A stretch of 64,000 nucleotides of DNA, taken from NCBI GenBank assembly GCA_024642705.1, contig JAHEAQ010000003.1, positions 1-64,000 of the forward strand. The letters are read 5' to 3'. This document shows, one piece after another, positions 45,059 to 53,363 of the stretch (positions are counted from its first letter, which is position 1; every line of letters begins with the position of its first letter). The position numbers and the translations under genes were made by a program. The stretch is from Bacteroidota bacterium (GTDB lineage: Bacteria; Bacteroidota; Bacteroidia; Chitinophagales; Saprospiraceae). The notes beneath the pieces are model-generated. The model was not told where the DNA came from. It worked only from the letters and a program-made list of their open reading frames with translations, and did not search any database.

Positions 45059-46263
45059 TTATCCCAAGATCTATATTGAGCAGAAATTCTAAATACATGT
45101 TCTAAAATTTCTTTGTCTTCATCTTTAAGTACCATGCCTCTGCGTTTCATAACTAACTCCATAGTCTCGAAAGCCTTCTCTAACTTATAGGTTTCATAAC
45201 CTTTAGCACTACCCCAAGCAAAAGAAGGTATAAAATTTCGTGGGTAGCCAGTTCCAAAAATATTCGATGCTACCCCTACAACAGTCCCTGTATTAAACAT
45301 TATGCTAATGCCAGATTTTGCATGATCGGCCATTATTAGACCACAAAACTGCTGATTTGTTTGAACAAAACGCTTCTCTTTATAACTCCAAAGTTTTATG
45401 TTTTGATAATTATTCTTCAAATTGGAGGTATTGGTATCTGCTCCGATATTACACCATTCGCCTAAAACTGAATTGCCCAAATAACCATCATGGCCTTTAT
45501 TACTATACCCCAATAATACACTATTTGAAATTTCTCCTCCAACTTTACAATAAGGTCCTAATGTGGATGGTCCATAAATTTTGGTCCCCATTTTTACAAT
45601 TGCATGTTCTTGCATTCCAAATGGACCTCGAATCATAGAACCTTCCATCACCTCTGCATCATTCCCAATATAAATCGAACCATTTTTTGTATTCAAATAA
45701 GCACCTTCAACTTGTGCACTTTCTTCTACAAAAATTCTTCCATCTCCAATAATGGTATTAGACTTGTCTATTTTCTTCGAAACACGGTTGGAAGTAATAA
45801 GATCAAAATCGCTTTCAATTTCATTACCATTCAATGTATAAATCTTATATAATTGGTCCACCAATCGAATAGAAGAATCATCTGAAATATCATATCCTGA
45901 TAGCTCCGATATTGGGGAATCTTCTTGTAATTTTTGGAATTGTTTTGAATCTAACCTGGCAGCAAGGAGTTCATCATTGAAGATTACTGCTTCATTAAAT
46001 TTTAATTTAGAAAATAACTTTACTAATTTCTTTGTAGGCAATAAAGCCCCATTGATCACTAAATTATCTTCAGAAATATTGATTGGAAATTTTTTAGATA
46101 AATATTCTTGCGTAATGTAAGAGGCTTTTACTGCTAAATGCTTTTCCCATTTTTCTTTAATAGTCAAGATTCCAACTCTTAGGTGACACACTGGTCTTGT
46201 ATAAACTAATGGAAGTAGTTTATCTCTAGAATCATCATCAAATAAAATTAAGTTCGTTGGCAT
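45055..46263 (-). CDS. GlmU-like sugar nucleotidyltransferase/acyltransferase
   Basis: A 402-aa enzyme of the Bacteroidota GlmU family. The N-terminal half has the start NLILFDDDSRDKLLPLVYTRPVCHLRVG (nucleotidyltransferase-like). The C-terminal half is a left-handed beta-helix of hexapeptide repeats (IGNDAEVMEGSMIRGP, VKMGTKIYGPSTLGPYCKVGGEISNSVLLGYSNKG). It probably makes UDP-GlcNAc from GlcN-1-P or performs a related step for peptidoglycan and glycans, but it differs from classical GlmU and the exact activity is inferred. It follows the rpmE2 terminator; its stop overlaps the next gene. Confidence 0.83.
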   Translation of the reverse strand: MPTNLILFDDDSRDKLLPLVYTRPVCHLRVGILTIKEKWEKHLAVKASYITQEYLSKKFPINISEDNLVINGALLPTKKLVKLFSKLKFNEAVIFNDELLAARLDSKQFQKLQEDSPISELSGYDISDDSSIRLVDQLYKIYTLNGNEIESDFDLITSNRVSKKIDKSNTIIGDGRIFVEESAQVEGAYLNTKNGSIYIGNDAEVMEGSMIRGPFGMQEHAIVKMGTKIYGPSTLGPYCKVGGEISNSVLLGYSNKGHDGYLGNSVLGEWCNIGADTNTSNLKNNYQNIKLWSYKEKRFVQTNQQFCGLIMADHAKSGISIMFNTGTVVGVASNIFGTGYPRNFIPSFAWGSAKGYETYKLEKAFETMELVMKRRGMVLKDEDKEILEHVFRISAQYRSWDK

Positions 46264-46271
46264 AAGCTTAA

Positions 46272-46306
46272 AATAAAAAATGCCCTGTAGAATGGTCTGC
46301 AGGGCA
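46272..46306 (-). terminator. Intrinsic terminator after rpmE2
   Basis: On the minus strand the ten-pair stem TGCCCTGCAG / CTACAGGGCA (one G-U pair) with a six-base loop is followed by six T, then ATTTT. It lies 26 bases after the rpmE2 stop and 9 bases before the GlmU-like start. Confidence 0.88.
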
Positions 46307-46331
46307 AAGAAAAAATATATTTTTTATCTTT

Positions 46332-46622
46332 TTATTCAGCAGCAGCTCCTTCTCCAGTTGCCCCTTTTTTAATGCCGAAATTTTTAAATTTCTTATTGAA
46401 TTTATCAATTCTTCCAGCAGTATCTACAAATTTCATCTTCCCAGTAAAAAATGGGTGAGATTCGGAAGAAATTTCTAACTTAATATGTGGATATTCTTTA
46501 CCATCTTCCCAAGCCACAGTTTCTTTTGTAGGTGCACAAGATTTAGAAATAAAGGAGTAATCACATGAAATATCTGTAAAAACTACTGTTCTATAAGTAT
46601 CTGGATGCGTATCTTTTTTCAT
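46332..46622 (-). CDS. rpmE2: 50S ribosomal protein L31 type B
   Basis: A 96-aa ribosomal protein L31 of the type without the zinc-binding Cys pair of type A. It has the usual [20 protein letters not shown] start, then [25 protein letters not shown] (the conserved C-terminal motif of L31) and a short Ala/Glu tail. The CxxC ribbon is absent, only single Cys remain (two in the first 35 residues), so zinc is not bound. The promoter-like box about 55 bases upstream and the terminator downstream make a monocistronic unit. Confidence 0.96.
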   Translation of the reverse strand: MKKDTHPDTYRTVVFTDISCDYSFISKSCAPTKETVAWEDGKEYPHIKLEISSESHPFFTGKMKFVDTAGRIDKFNKKFKNFGIKKGATGEGAAAE

Positions 46623-46676
46623 TTTATAATACTTTTAATGTGAGCCTAATTTTTAAGCTTATTTTTATTTGGAGTG

Positions 46677-46684
46677 CGAAGATA
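46677..46684 (-). promoter_or_regulatory. Putative -7 box (TATCTTCG) for rpmE2
   Basis: The minus strand reads TATCTTCG then CACTCCAA, one mismatch from TAnnTTTG. The following nine bases (GCACTCCAA, overlapping the box by one) are identical to those after the tRNA-Leu box, which supports both as start regions. Leader length would be about 45 bases. Confidence 0.45.
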
Positions 46685-46814
46685 ATATATTTTCCAATAA
46701 TTAGAAAATATTCTTCTAAAATATATTAATAATCAATTCAAAAAGTAAAACATTATTTCACAAAATTCAATCTAATCAACTCTTCAATTAACAAAGTACC
46801 CTTCATTAGTTAAT

Positions 46815-47174
46815 TTAAGGCACAAATGCATCCTGAAAATGATCCAAAATCAAAGGCTCATTTTTCGGTAATAAAATGGATATAATATCAAACCTAATCT
46901 CCCAATCATGCTCTATTTTTTCCATATAGTGATAGGCAGCATCCATAAACAACTTGACTTTCCTAGGACTAACAAAAACCTCCGGATTTCCCCAGATTTT
47001 TTTCCTTCTTGTTTTAACCTCAATAAAAATTAGTATTTTATCTCTTTTTGCTATAATATCTATTTCTGCCCTGCTGAATCTCCAATTCAATTCTAATATT
47101 TCATAATTATTGGCCAGAAGATAATCTAGAGCTACCTTTTCTCCCTCTTTTCCTAAATCGTTATGAACTGCCAT
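46815..47174 (-). CDS. YraN/UPF0102 family nuclease-like protein
   Basis: A 119-aa restriction-endonuclease-like-fold protein. The family pattern is complete: GKEGEKVALDYLLANNYEIL, RFSRAEIDIIAKRDKILIFIEVKTRR (the PD-ExK-like core with EID and EVK) and VSPRKVKLFMDAAYHYM. The role is unclear; relatives are often encoded near rRNA or DNA-repair genes and their nuclease activity is weakly documented. It follows the tRNA-Leu gene on the same strand; the hairpin between them is the tRNA terminator. No close partner gene exists. Confidence 0.92.
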   Translation of the reverse strand: MAVHNDLGKEGEKVALDYLLANNYEILELNWRFSRAEIDIIAKRDKILIFIEVKTRRKKIWGNPEVFVSPRKVKLFMDAAYHYMEKIEHDWEIRFDIISILLPKNEPLILDHFQDAFVP

Positions 47175-47207
47175 TATTTAATAATAATTTTCTATTCACA
47201 AATAGAA

Positions 47208-47234
47208 TAAAAAAGCCCCACAAAAGTGGAGCTT
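47208..47234 (-). terminator. Intrinsic terminator after tRNA-Leu
   Basis: On the minus strand the nine-pair stem AAGCTCCAC / GTGGGGCTT (one G-U pair, TTTT loop) is followed by TTTT after the stem-closing TT. It lies five bases past the 3' end of the mature tRNA. Confidence 0.85.
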
Positions 47235-47238
47235 CGTG

Positions 47239-47322
47239 TGCCCGGAAAGAGACTCGAACTCTCACGCCCTTACGAACACATGGCCCTCAACCATGCCTGT
47301 CTACCAATTCCAGCACCCGGGC
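47239..47322 (-). tRNA. tRNA-Leu (anticodon GAG)
   Basis: An 84-nt class II tRNA read on the minus strand. The acceptor stem GCCCGGG pairs with TCCGGGC (one G-U), discriminator base A. The D arm starts TGCTGGAATTGGTAGACA. The anticodon stem CATGG/CCATG encloses the loop TTGAGGG with anticodon GAG, which reads CUU/CUC. A long variable arm follows, then GAGAGTTCGAGTCTCT, the T arm with TTCGAGT. CCA is not encoded. The gene ends in an intrinsic terminator and has a -7 box seven bases before its start region. Confidence 0.97.
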
Positions 47323-47335
47323 AAAAATTGGAGTG

Positions 47336-47343
47336 CAAATATA
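47336..47343 (-). promoter_or_regulatory. Putative -7 box (TATATTTG) for tRNA-Leu
   Basis: The minus strand reads TATATTTGCACTCC: a full TAnnTTTG match placed 13 bases before the mature tRNA 5' end. The position is as expected for a tRNA promoter; a -33 TTG is not clear. Confidence 0.6.
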
Positions 47344-47487
47344 TAGGAATTCTTTGAAGTTGAAAATTATTATAAAAATATTTACAACCTATTAATAATC
47401 AAATGATTGAAAAATAATCAACCCATTTCAAACCCAAATTCTCATTTAGTAGAACTGAAATGAAGCTGAATTAAAGATTTTAACTAA

Positions 47488-48417
47488 TCAATCGACGAAT
47501 AAGGCAGCTATTGATCGATATTCATGCGTATTCCTAATAGCTTTTGCGAATAACTGCGCACAACTAAGCACTTTAATTTTATTGGTTTTTTTCTTCAGAG
47601 GCAATGTGTCAGTCACAATAAGATTCTTTAATTGCGACTTTTCAATATTCTCATATGCATTCCCGGAGAGCACAGCATGTGTGCATAACGCTGTGACACT
47701 TTTCGCTCCTTTTTCCATAATTACATCTGCAGCTTTGCACAACGTCCCAGCTGTATCTGCCATGTCATCTACCAACACTACATCAGCTCCTTCAACATTT
47801 CCTATTACCGTCATTGCTGCTACTTCATTAGCTCTCCGACGTTCTTTATCACAAATAACTAAATCTCTTTCAAAAAACTTCGCATAGGTTCTTGCTCTTT
47901 TTACACCTCCCACATCTGGAGATGCAAAAATTACATTATCCATATCAAGGGTCTTCAAATATGGAATAAATATAGCCTCCGATTTTAAGTGATCTACTGG
48001 AATGTCAAAAAAACCTTGAATCTGATCAGCATGAAGATCCATTGTCATAATTCTGTTCACGCCAGCCGTCTCCAAAATATTTGCAATCAATTTTGCAGAA
48101 ATTGGAACTCTAGGTTTGTCTTTTCTGTCTTGTCTTGCATAGCCAAAATATGGAATAACTGCCGTAATGTAGCCTGCAGAAGCTCGTTTGGCTGAATCAA
48201 TAAGTAGCAACAACTCCAGTAAGTTATCTGCAGGTGCAAAAGTTGATTGGATAAAAAATACGCTTGCTCCTCGAACAGACTCTTCAATAATGGTTTGCAT
48301 TTCTCCATCACTAAATTTATTGACAGTTACTTTTCCGAGAGGGTATCCATAGAATTCAGAAATAGGTTCCGAAATATATCTCGATCCTGTTCCAGAAAAT
48401 AATTTTACTTCTTTCAT
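47488..48417 (-). CDS. prs: Ribose-phosphate pyrophosphokinase
   Basis: A 309-aa cytosolic enzyme that makes PRPP from ribose-5-phosphate and ATP for nucleotide, His and Trp synthesis. The ATP-site motif is YFGYARQDRKDKPR (90-103), the divalent-ion segment DLHADQIQGFFDIPVDH (127-143), and the PRPP loop VLVDDMADTAGT (214-225). Length and order are as in bacterial Prs. A TAnnTTTG-type box lies upstream. Its stop is about 165 bases upstream of the tRNA-Leu 5' end on the same strand. Confidence 0.97.
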   Translation of the reverse strand: MKEVKLFSGTGSRYISEPISEFYGYPLGKVTVNKFSDGEMQTIIEESVRGASVFFIQSTFAPADNLLELLLLIDSAKRASAGYITAVIPYFGYARQDRKDKPRVPISAKLIANILETAGVNRIMTMDLHADQIQGFFDIPVDHLKSEAIFIPYLKTLDMDNVIFASPDVGGVKRARTYAKFFERDLVICDKERRRANEVAAMTVIGNVEGADVVLVDDMADTAGTLCKAADVIMEKGAKSVTALCTHAVLSGNAYENIEKSQLKNLIVTDTLPLKKKTNKIKVLSCAQLFAKAIRNTHEYRSIAALFVD

Positions 48418-48443
48418 ATTTAATTTAAATCAATTCAAGAGGA

Positions 48444-48451
48444 CAAATTTA
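48444..48451 (-). promoter_or_regulatory. Putative -7 box (TAAATTTG) for prs
   Basis: The minus strand reads TAAATTTG, a full TAnnTTTG match, 26 bases before the prs ATG. A TTG lies 14 bases upstream of it, closer than the usual -33 spacing. AT-rich surroundings make chance matches likely. Confidence 0.35.
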
Positions 48452-48644
48452 TTAATATTTTCATCCAAATAAGTTTAAAGTGTTTTATTTATATCAAATT
48501 AATTACAATAAATATAGCTAAGTCTATTGATTGTCATAATATTAAGTCGAAAACAATATTGTAATTGTTTCAATAATTCTAGAAATCTTATAATGTCATA
48601 TAGAAAAAATATATCTTGACGATTCATATAGAAATATACCTTTT

Positions 48645-49919
48645 ATGAAAAAAATATTCGTTTTTTTTAGTTTCGCCCTCATAATGGCTTTTTATTCTTG
48701 TACTTCAACTGCTAAAGTTCCCTTGAAAAATGGAAATAACACTTTAGAAAATATGATTGATGATAATACTGGAATCGATCAAAAAGCAAATGAACTAGCT
48801 CAAAAATTTATAATCACTGATGGTCACGTTGATCTTCCTTATAGATTAAAAATTCAAAATTTCAGATTGGATAGAGAGTATTTGGGTATTCCAATTCAAA
48901 CAGACAATGGAGATTTTGATTACGTACGAGCCAAAAAAGGAGGTTTAGATGCTCCATTTATGAGTATTTTTATTCCGTCATCTTACCAAGATGGCCGGGC
49001 TAAAGTACTAGCAGATACGTTAATTGATATGGTTACTGGAATAGCTGATCAAATACCCGATAAATTTGCTATTGCAAAAAGTCCCTCTGATGTAAAAGCT
49101 CAATTTGCAAAAGGTCTAATATCCCTTCCTATGGGAATGGAAAATGGAGCTCCAATAGAAGGGGATTTAAAAAATGTGGCTTATTTTAAAAAAAGAGGCA
49201 TTTCATACATAACCTTAACGCACGGAAAAGATAACCATATTTGCGATAGCAGTTATGATACTACGGGCACTTGGGGTGGACTCAGCGATTTTGGTTATAA
49301 AGTGGTGGAAGAAATGAATAAACAAGGAATTATGGTGGACATTTCTCATGTTTCTGACAACACATTTTATCAAGTATTGAAAACAACAGCTGTTCCCGTA
49401 ATAGCTTCACATTCATCTTGCAGAAAATTTACTCCAGGTTTCGAAAGGAATATGGATGATGATATGATTAGAGCTTTAGGCGAAAATGGTGGCGTTATTC
49501 AAATTAATTTTGGATCTACATTTCTGGATAAAAAAATTCAAGACTATTCTGATGAACGGAGAGCCAAACTCTCAACTTTGCTGGATGAGAAAGGTCTATC
49601 ATTCCGCGATGAGGAAGCCAAAGAGATAATCGAAGCATTCAATAAAACTAATCCACCAAAATATTCAGATGTTGCAATGGTTGCAGACCATATTGACAAT
49701 GTGGTAGCCATTGCGGGAATTGATCATGTTGGAATTGGTTCGGATTACGATGGCGTAGGAGATTCTTTGCCTACAGGATTAAAAGATGTTTCTTCATATC
49801 CTAATCTAATTGCAGAATTATTGAGAAGAGATTATACTGAAGTAGATATTGAAAAAATTTGCTATAAAAATGTATTTAGAGTTTGGCAAGAAGTTATTAA
49901 TTATGGTCAAACTCACTAA
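48645..49919 (+). CDS. Lipoprotein dipeptidase (peptidase family M19)
   Basis: A 424-aa zinc-dependent membrane-dipeptidase relative, exported as a lipoprotein (lipobox FYSC, Cys19). The binuclear-metal motif is DGHVDLP (His61, Asp63). MENG (about 166) supplies the bridging acid region, followed by DISHVSDNTF and VIASHSSCRKF with the later His ligands and GIGSDYDGV. It would cleave dipeptides in the periplasm or at the surface. It is a single gene, about 200 bases before the MoxR/Bat operon. Confidence 0.93.
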   Translation: MKKIFVFFSFALIMAFYSCTSTAKVPLKNGNNTLENMIDDNTGIDQKANELAQKFIITDGHVDLPYRLKIQNFRLDREYLGIPIQTDNGDFDYVRAKKGGLDAPFMSIFIPSSYQDGRAKVLADTLIDMVTGIADQIPDKFAIAKSPSDVKAQFAKGLISLPMGMENGAPIEGDLKNVAYFKKRGISYITLTHGKDNHICDSSYDTTGTWGGLSDFGYKVVEEMNKQGIMVDISHVSDNTFYQVLKTTAVPVIASHSSCRKFTPGFERNMDDDMIRALGENGGVIQINFGSTFLDKKIQDYSDERRAKLSTLLDEKGLSFRDEEAKEIIEAFNKTNPPKYSDVAMVADHIDNVVAIAGIDHVGIGSDYDGVGDSLPTGLKDVSSYPNLIAELLRRDYTEVDIEKICYKNVFRVWQEVINYGQTH

Positions 49920-50025
49920 TTCTACCTAATCGAAAAATTCTAGTCATATTTCTATTGATTTATTTGATTTGGAATAAAATACATATTTATTGTAGAAAAT
50001 TGTTCCTGCTCTAACAACATTTTTT

Positions 50026-50033
50026 TAAAATTG
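50026..50033 (+). promoter_or_regulatory. Possible -7 box for the MoxR/Bat operon
   Basis: TAAAATTG followed by CA is one base away from TAnnTTTG; a TTG lies 23 bases before it. It would start the operon about 80 bases upstream of the moxR ATG. Tentative. Confidence 0.3.
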
Positions 50034-50118
50034 CACCTTATTAGTATGGTACATTAAGAATGAACTGTAGTATGTTCTTTAAAATTTTATTTTCGAACAT
50101 TTAAACAAAAAAAAAGTA

Positions 50119-51114
50119 ATGTCAGAAGTAGATATTGAGATGCTAAATCAACAAATTCACCAAGCAAGCGAATTTGTAGATGTAATTAGAAAAGAAACTT
50201 CCAAGGTTATTGTCGGGCAAACTCAAATGGTGGACAGGTTATTAATTGGTCTTTTAGCTGAAGGTCATATTCTTTTGGAAGGCCTTCCGGGACTTGCTAA
50301 GACGCTCTCTATTCGAACTCTTGCATCAGCTATTAATTCAAGTTTTAGTAGAATTCAGTTTACACCAGACTTACTGCCTGCGGACATTATTGGGACCATG
50401 ATTTACAATCCGTCTCAAAATGAATTCACCGTTAGGAAAGGACCTATTTTTGCCAATTTTATTTTAGCTGACGAAATAAATAGGGCACCTGCAAAAGTTC
50501 AAAGTGCTTTACTTGAGGCAATGCAAGAGAGACAAGTAACTATAGGACGGGATACATTTAGCTTAGAAGAGCCATTTTTAGTTCTCGCGACACAAAATCC
50601 AATTGATCAAGAAGGGACCTATCCTCTTCCAGAAGCACAAGTTGATAGATTTATGCTAAAAGTTAAAGTGGATTATCCTAGTAAAGCTGAAGAAAAATCA
50701 ATTATTAGACGTGTGATTAATGGCGAAACAAGTCAGAAAATTTCAGCAATTGTTGATCCTGCAAAAATCATTAAGGCAAGAAACCTAGTGAAAAATGTAT
50801 ATATGGATGAAAAAATTGAAAATTATATTCTAGACATCATTTTTGCAAGTAGAAATCCTAAAGATTATGGCCTTAATGATTTAGATGGATTAATTAATTA
50901 TGGTGGTTCTCCAAGAGCCAGTATTAACTTAGCAATTGCATCGAAAGCATTAGCTTTCTTAAATAGAAGAGGTTATGTAATCCCGGAAGATGTTAGAGAA
51001 ATTTGTCAGGATGTAATGCGACATAGAATTGGCCTAAGTTATGAAGCTGAAGCTGAAAACATTAGCCAAGAAGATATCATTACAAGGATTCTAAACAAAG
51101 TAGAAGTACCTTAA
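50119..51114 (+). CDS. MoxR family AAA+ ATPase (Bat operon)
   Basis: A 331-aa MoxR-type AAA+ ATPase. Walker A is EGLPGLAKT (54-62), Walker B FILADEINR (114-122) and sensor 1 Asn160 (LATQNPIDQEGTYPLPEAQVDRF). MoxR proteins work with VWA-domain partners as chaperone-like assemblies for membrane or periplasmic complexes. It is the first of nine genes packed on one strand: an exported 453-aa protein, a DUF58 protein, a membrane protein, BatA, BatB, BatC, a BatD-like fragment and BatD. The next gene starts five bases after its stop. Confidence 0.95.
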   Translation: MSEVDIEMLNQQIHQASEFVDVIRKETSKVIVGQTQMVDRLLIGLLAEGHILLEGLPGLAKTLSIRTLASAINSSFSRIQFTPDLLPADIIGTMIYNPSQNEFTVRKGPIFANFILADEINRAPAKVQSALLEAMQERQVTIGRDTFSLEEPFLVLATQNPIDQEGTYPLPEAQVDRFMLKVKVDYPSKAEEKSIIRRVINGETSQKISAIVDPAKIIKARNLVKNVYMDEKIENYILDIIFASRNPKDYGLNDLDGLINYGGSPRASINLAIASKALAFLNRRGYVIPEDVREICQDVMRHRIGLSYEAEAENISQEDIITRILNKVEVP

Positions 51115-51119
51115 TTTCG

Positions 51120-52481
51120 ATGATTACTGAAAAGAACATCTTTGGTTTCACAAAACCCTTAAAAATATGCATTATAATTTCTTTTGCTTTTTTAATGCAT
51201 CTAAAAGTGATTGCCCAAATTGAAAATTACGAGCAAATTGTAATCGATTTATTTGAAAGTAACAATGTGAATGTTAGTGTAGAATATTTTACTGGTAAAT
51301 TTGAAAATGCTCACCCATTGAATTTGGCCTACGCAATTGTAGATAATGATGTCAAAGGAATTTATCGTTTTCAAGGAGAAGAAATGATTTTCTATCTTGA
51401 CGGGCAAATAAAAAATGATTCTTTACTCTTTCTCATTACAGATGAATTTGAAGAAAACTGTGGATTTATAAAATTGCAACGAAACGACGATATACTCCAA
51501 GGGAAATGGATCAATTTGAACCAAACTAAAAATTATAACTTGTTTTTTAAGAGAGGGAAAAAAGATGGCTCCCTGAAAAAAAGTCAATGGTTAAAGAAAT
51601 ATTCTTCTAAAAACAATGGAGCGTATGAAAGTTTTACTTTTGAGAAAATGGAAAACAATGAAGTAGAAGTAAGATATTATTCAAGCATTTTAAATCAAGA
51701 GCAAAATTTCCAGACTTCTTGTAAAAACACGGAATGTGACAATTTCGAATTAAGTTTTAAAAATGTTTACCAACCAATTGAAATAGTGGCAACTATATCT
51801 CCATCTGAGCAACTAAATTTAATTTATAAAGAAGCCAAGGGTGATAAATTAAAAAACATGGATTTAGAAGTAAATTTGTCTTACGCTCCAATCCAAAAAT
51901 TAAGTTATTCTTATAGAATAGATGCATTCTTACCAACAACCCAATTTCCAGTATTAGATGATTATATTGTTGAAAAAAGTTTTGAAATAATGGATTCTTT
52001 TGAAAACAAAATTCATTCCATAGAAGACGTTGAAGGATTGACTCCAAGCATGCATTTGAGATATGAATTGTTGGGATGGAGTGAAATTGATTATATATCA
52101 CCAGCCATTATTTCCGGCAAAATGATTTTTATCAATAATGAAAATAAAAAAGCAAAAAGTTTTTATTTCAACTTTGATATTTCAAAAAACAAATTGTTCA
52201 CGATTTCTGACCAAATAAAAAAGGAGTTTCTCTTAGATCCCGAACTCCAAAAATTGCTCAAGGAAGAAACTGAGAAACAAATGGAAAATAAATCAGAATT
52301 CGATCGGGAATGGATAGAATCAATTGAAATAAAACCTAATAATTTTAATGAAACAGGAATAATCTTCAGTTCAGAATATAATTTAAAAAATGGTGAAATA
52401 AAGGTAGTTGTACCTTTTCAATTATTCTCAGAAGATGGATTTAAAAGAAATAATCTATTGCAAAAAATGATAACATTCTAA
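51120..52481 (+). CDS. Exported DUF3298/RsiV-like protein in the Bat operon
   Basis: A 453-aa protein with a hydrophobic N-terminal segment (about 15-33, ending VIAQ), so probably exported. The N-terminal half is strand-rich with no recognised domain. The C-terminal ~180 residues contain a DUF3298-like pattern: ISPAIISGKMIFIN, FNFDISKNKLFTISDQIKK, a helix LQKLLKEETEKQ, and NFNETGIIFSSEYNLKNGEIKVVVPFQLF, as in RsiV and PdaC. It sits between moxR and the DUF58 gene, five bases from each. Standard Bat operons have no gene of this type here, so it may be a lineage-specific addition. The family call is by eye. Confidence 0.72.
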   Translation: MITEKNIFGFTKPLKICIIISFAFLMHLKVIAQIENYEQIVIDLFESNNVNVSVEYFTGKFENAHPLNLAYAIVDNDVKGIYRFQGEEMIFYLDGQIKNDSLLFLITDEFEENCGFIKLQRNDDILQGKWINLNQTKNYNLFFKRGKKDGSLKKSQWLKKYSSKNNGAYESFTFEKMENNEVEVRYYSSILNQEQNFQTSCKNTECDNFELSFKNVYQPIEIVATISPSEQLNLIYKEAKGDKLKNMDLEVNLSYAPIQKLSYSYRIDAFLPTTQFPVLDDYIVEKSFEIMDSFENKIHSIEDVEGLTPSMHLRYELLGWSEIDYISPAIISGKMIFINNENKKAKSFYFNFDISKNKLFTISDQIKKEFLLDPELQKLLKEETEKQMENKSEFDREWIESIEIKPNNFNETGIIFSSEYNLKNGEIKVVVPFQLFSEDGFKRNNLLQKMITF

Positions 52482-52486
52482 AGTAA

Positions 52487-53353
52487 ATGAGAGATGTAAA
52501 GGAAATTCTCAAAAAGGTTAGAAAGATTGAGATTAAAACCAAAAGATTAAGCAAGCATATATTTTCTGGAGAGTACCATAGTGCTTTTAAAGGGAGAGGA
52601 ATGTCGTTTAGCGAAGTTCGATCTTACCAATATGGGGATGATATCAGGAACATTGATTGGAATGTTACCGCGAGAACAAATGAAGCCCATGTTAAAGTAT
52701 ATGAAGAGGAGCGAGAACTTACTGTAATGTTATTGATTGACGTGAGCAAATCAGCTTTCTTCGGTACAATTAATCAATTCAAGAATGACTACATCACTGA
52801 ACTTGCAGCTGTAATTTCTTTTTCAGCAATAACAAATAATGATAAAGTCGGAGCTATTTTATTTACAAATCATGTGGAGATGTACATTCCTCCAAAGAAA
52901 GGAAGGCAACACATCTTAAGAATTATAAGGGAATTAATATATTTTGAGCCAAAGAACAATGGTACTGATATAGCTGAAGCACTTTTATATTTAAATAATG
53001 TAATAAAGAAGAAAAGTATAGCCTTTTTGATTTCAGATTTTATAAGCGAAGGATATGAAGAAAGCTTAAGAATTTCTGCAAGAAAACATGATATTATTGG
53101 GCTTCATGTTTATGATAGGCATGAAAAACAATTGCCAGATGTAGGATTACTCGAATTAATGGATGCTGAAACTGGATCGAAGGGGATAATAAATACTTCT
53201 AACAAAAAACAAAGAGCCTCCTACGCACAGAAATTTGAAACAAAAGAAACCATGTTTTACAAAACTTTTCAAAAATCAGGTTTGAAAACTGGAAGTTTAA
53301 GCACTGAAGATGATTATGTCAAAGAATTAATCAAATTGTTTAAATCTCATTGA
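52487..53353 (+). CDS. DUF58 domain protein (Bat operon)
   Basis: A 288-aa soluble VWA-like protein. It begins with basic helices (ILKKVRKIEIKTKRLSKHIFSGEYHSAFKGRGMSF split around the DUF58 hallmark YHSAFKGRGMSFSEVR, then YQYGDDIRNIDWN). A VWA-type fold with LLIDVSKSAFF follows, the MIDAS-like site. DUF58 proteins pair with MoxR ATPases in many bacteria, but their biochemical activity is poorly known. It lies five bases after the DUF3298-like gene and ten before the next frame. Confidence 0.93.
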   Translation: MRDVKEILKKVRKIEIKTKRLSKHIFSGEYHSAFKGRGMSFSEVRSYQYGDDIRNIDWNVTARTNEAHVKVYEEERELTVMLLIDVSKSAFFGTINQFKNDYITELAAVISFSAITNNDKVGAILFTNHVEMYIPPKKGRQHILRIIRELIYFEPKNNGTDIAEALLYLNNVIKKKSIAFLISDFISEGYEESLRISARKHDIIGLHVYDRHEKQLPDVGLLELMDAETGSKGIINTSNKKQRASYAQKFETKETMFYKTFQKSGLKTGSLSTEDDYVKELIKLFKSH

Positions 53354-53363
53354 AACCCTTAAA

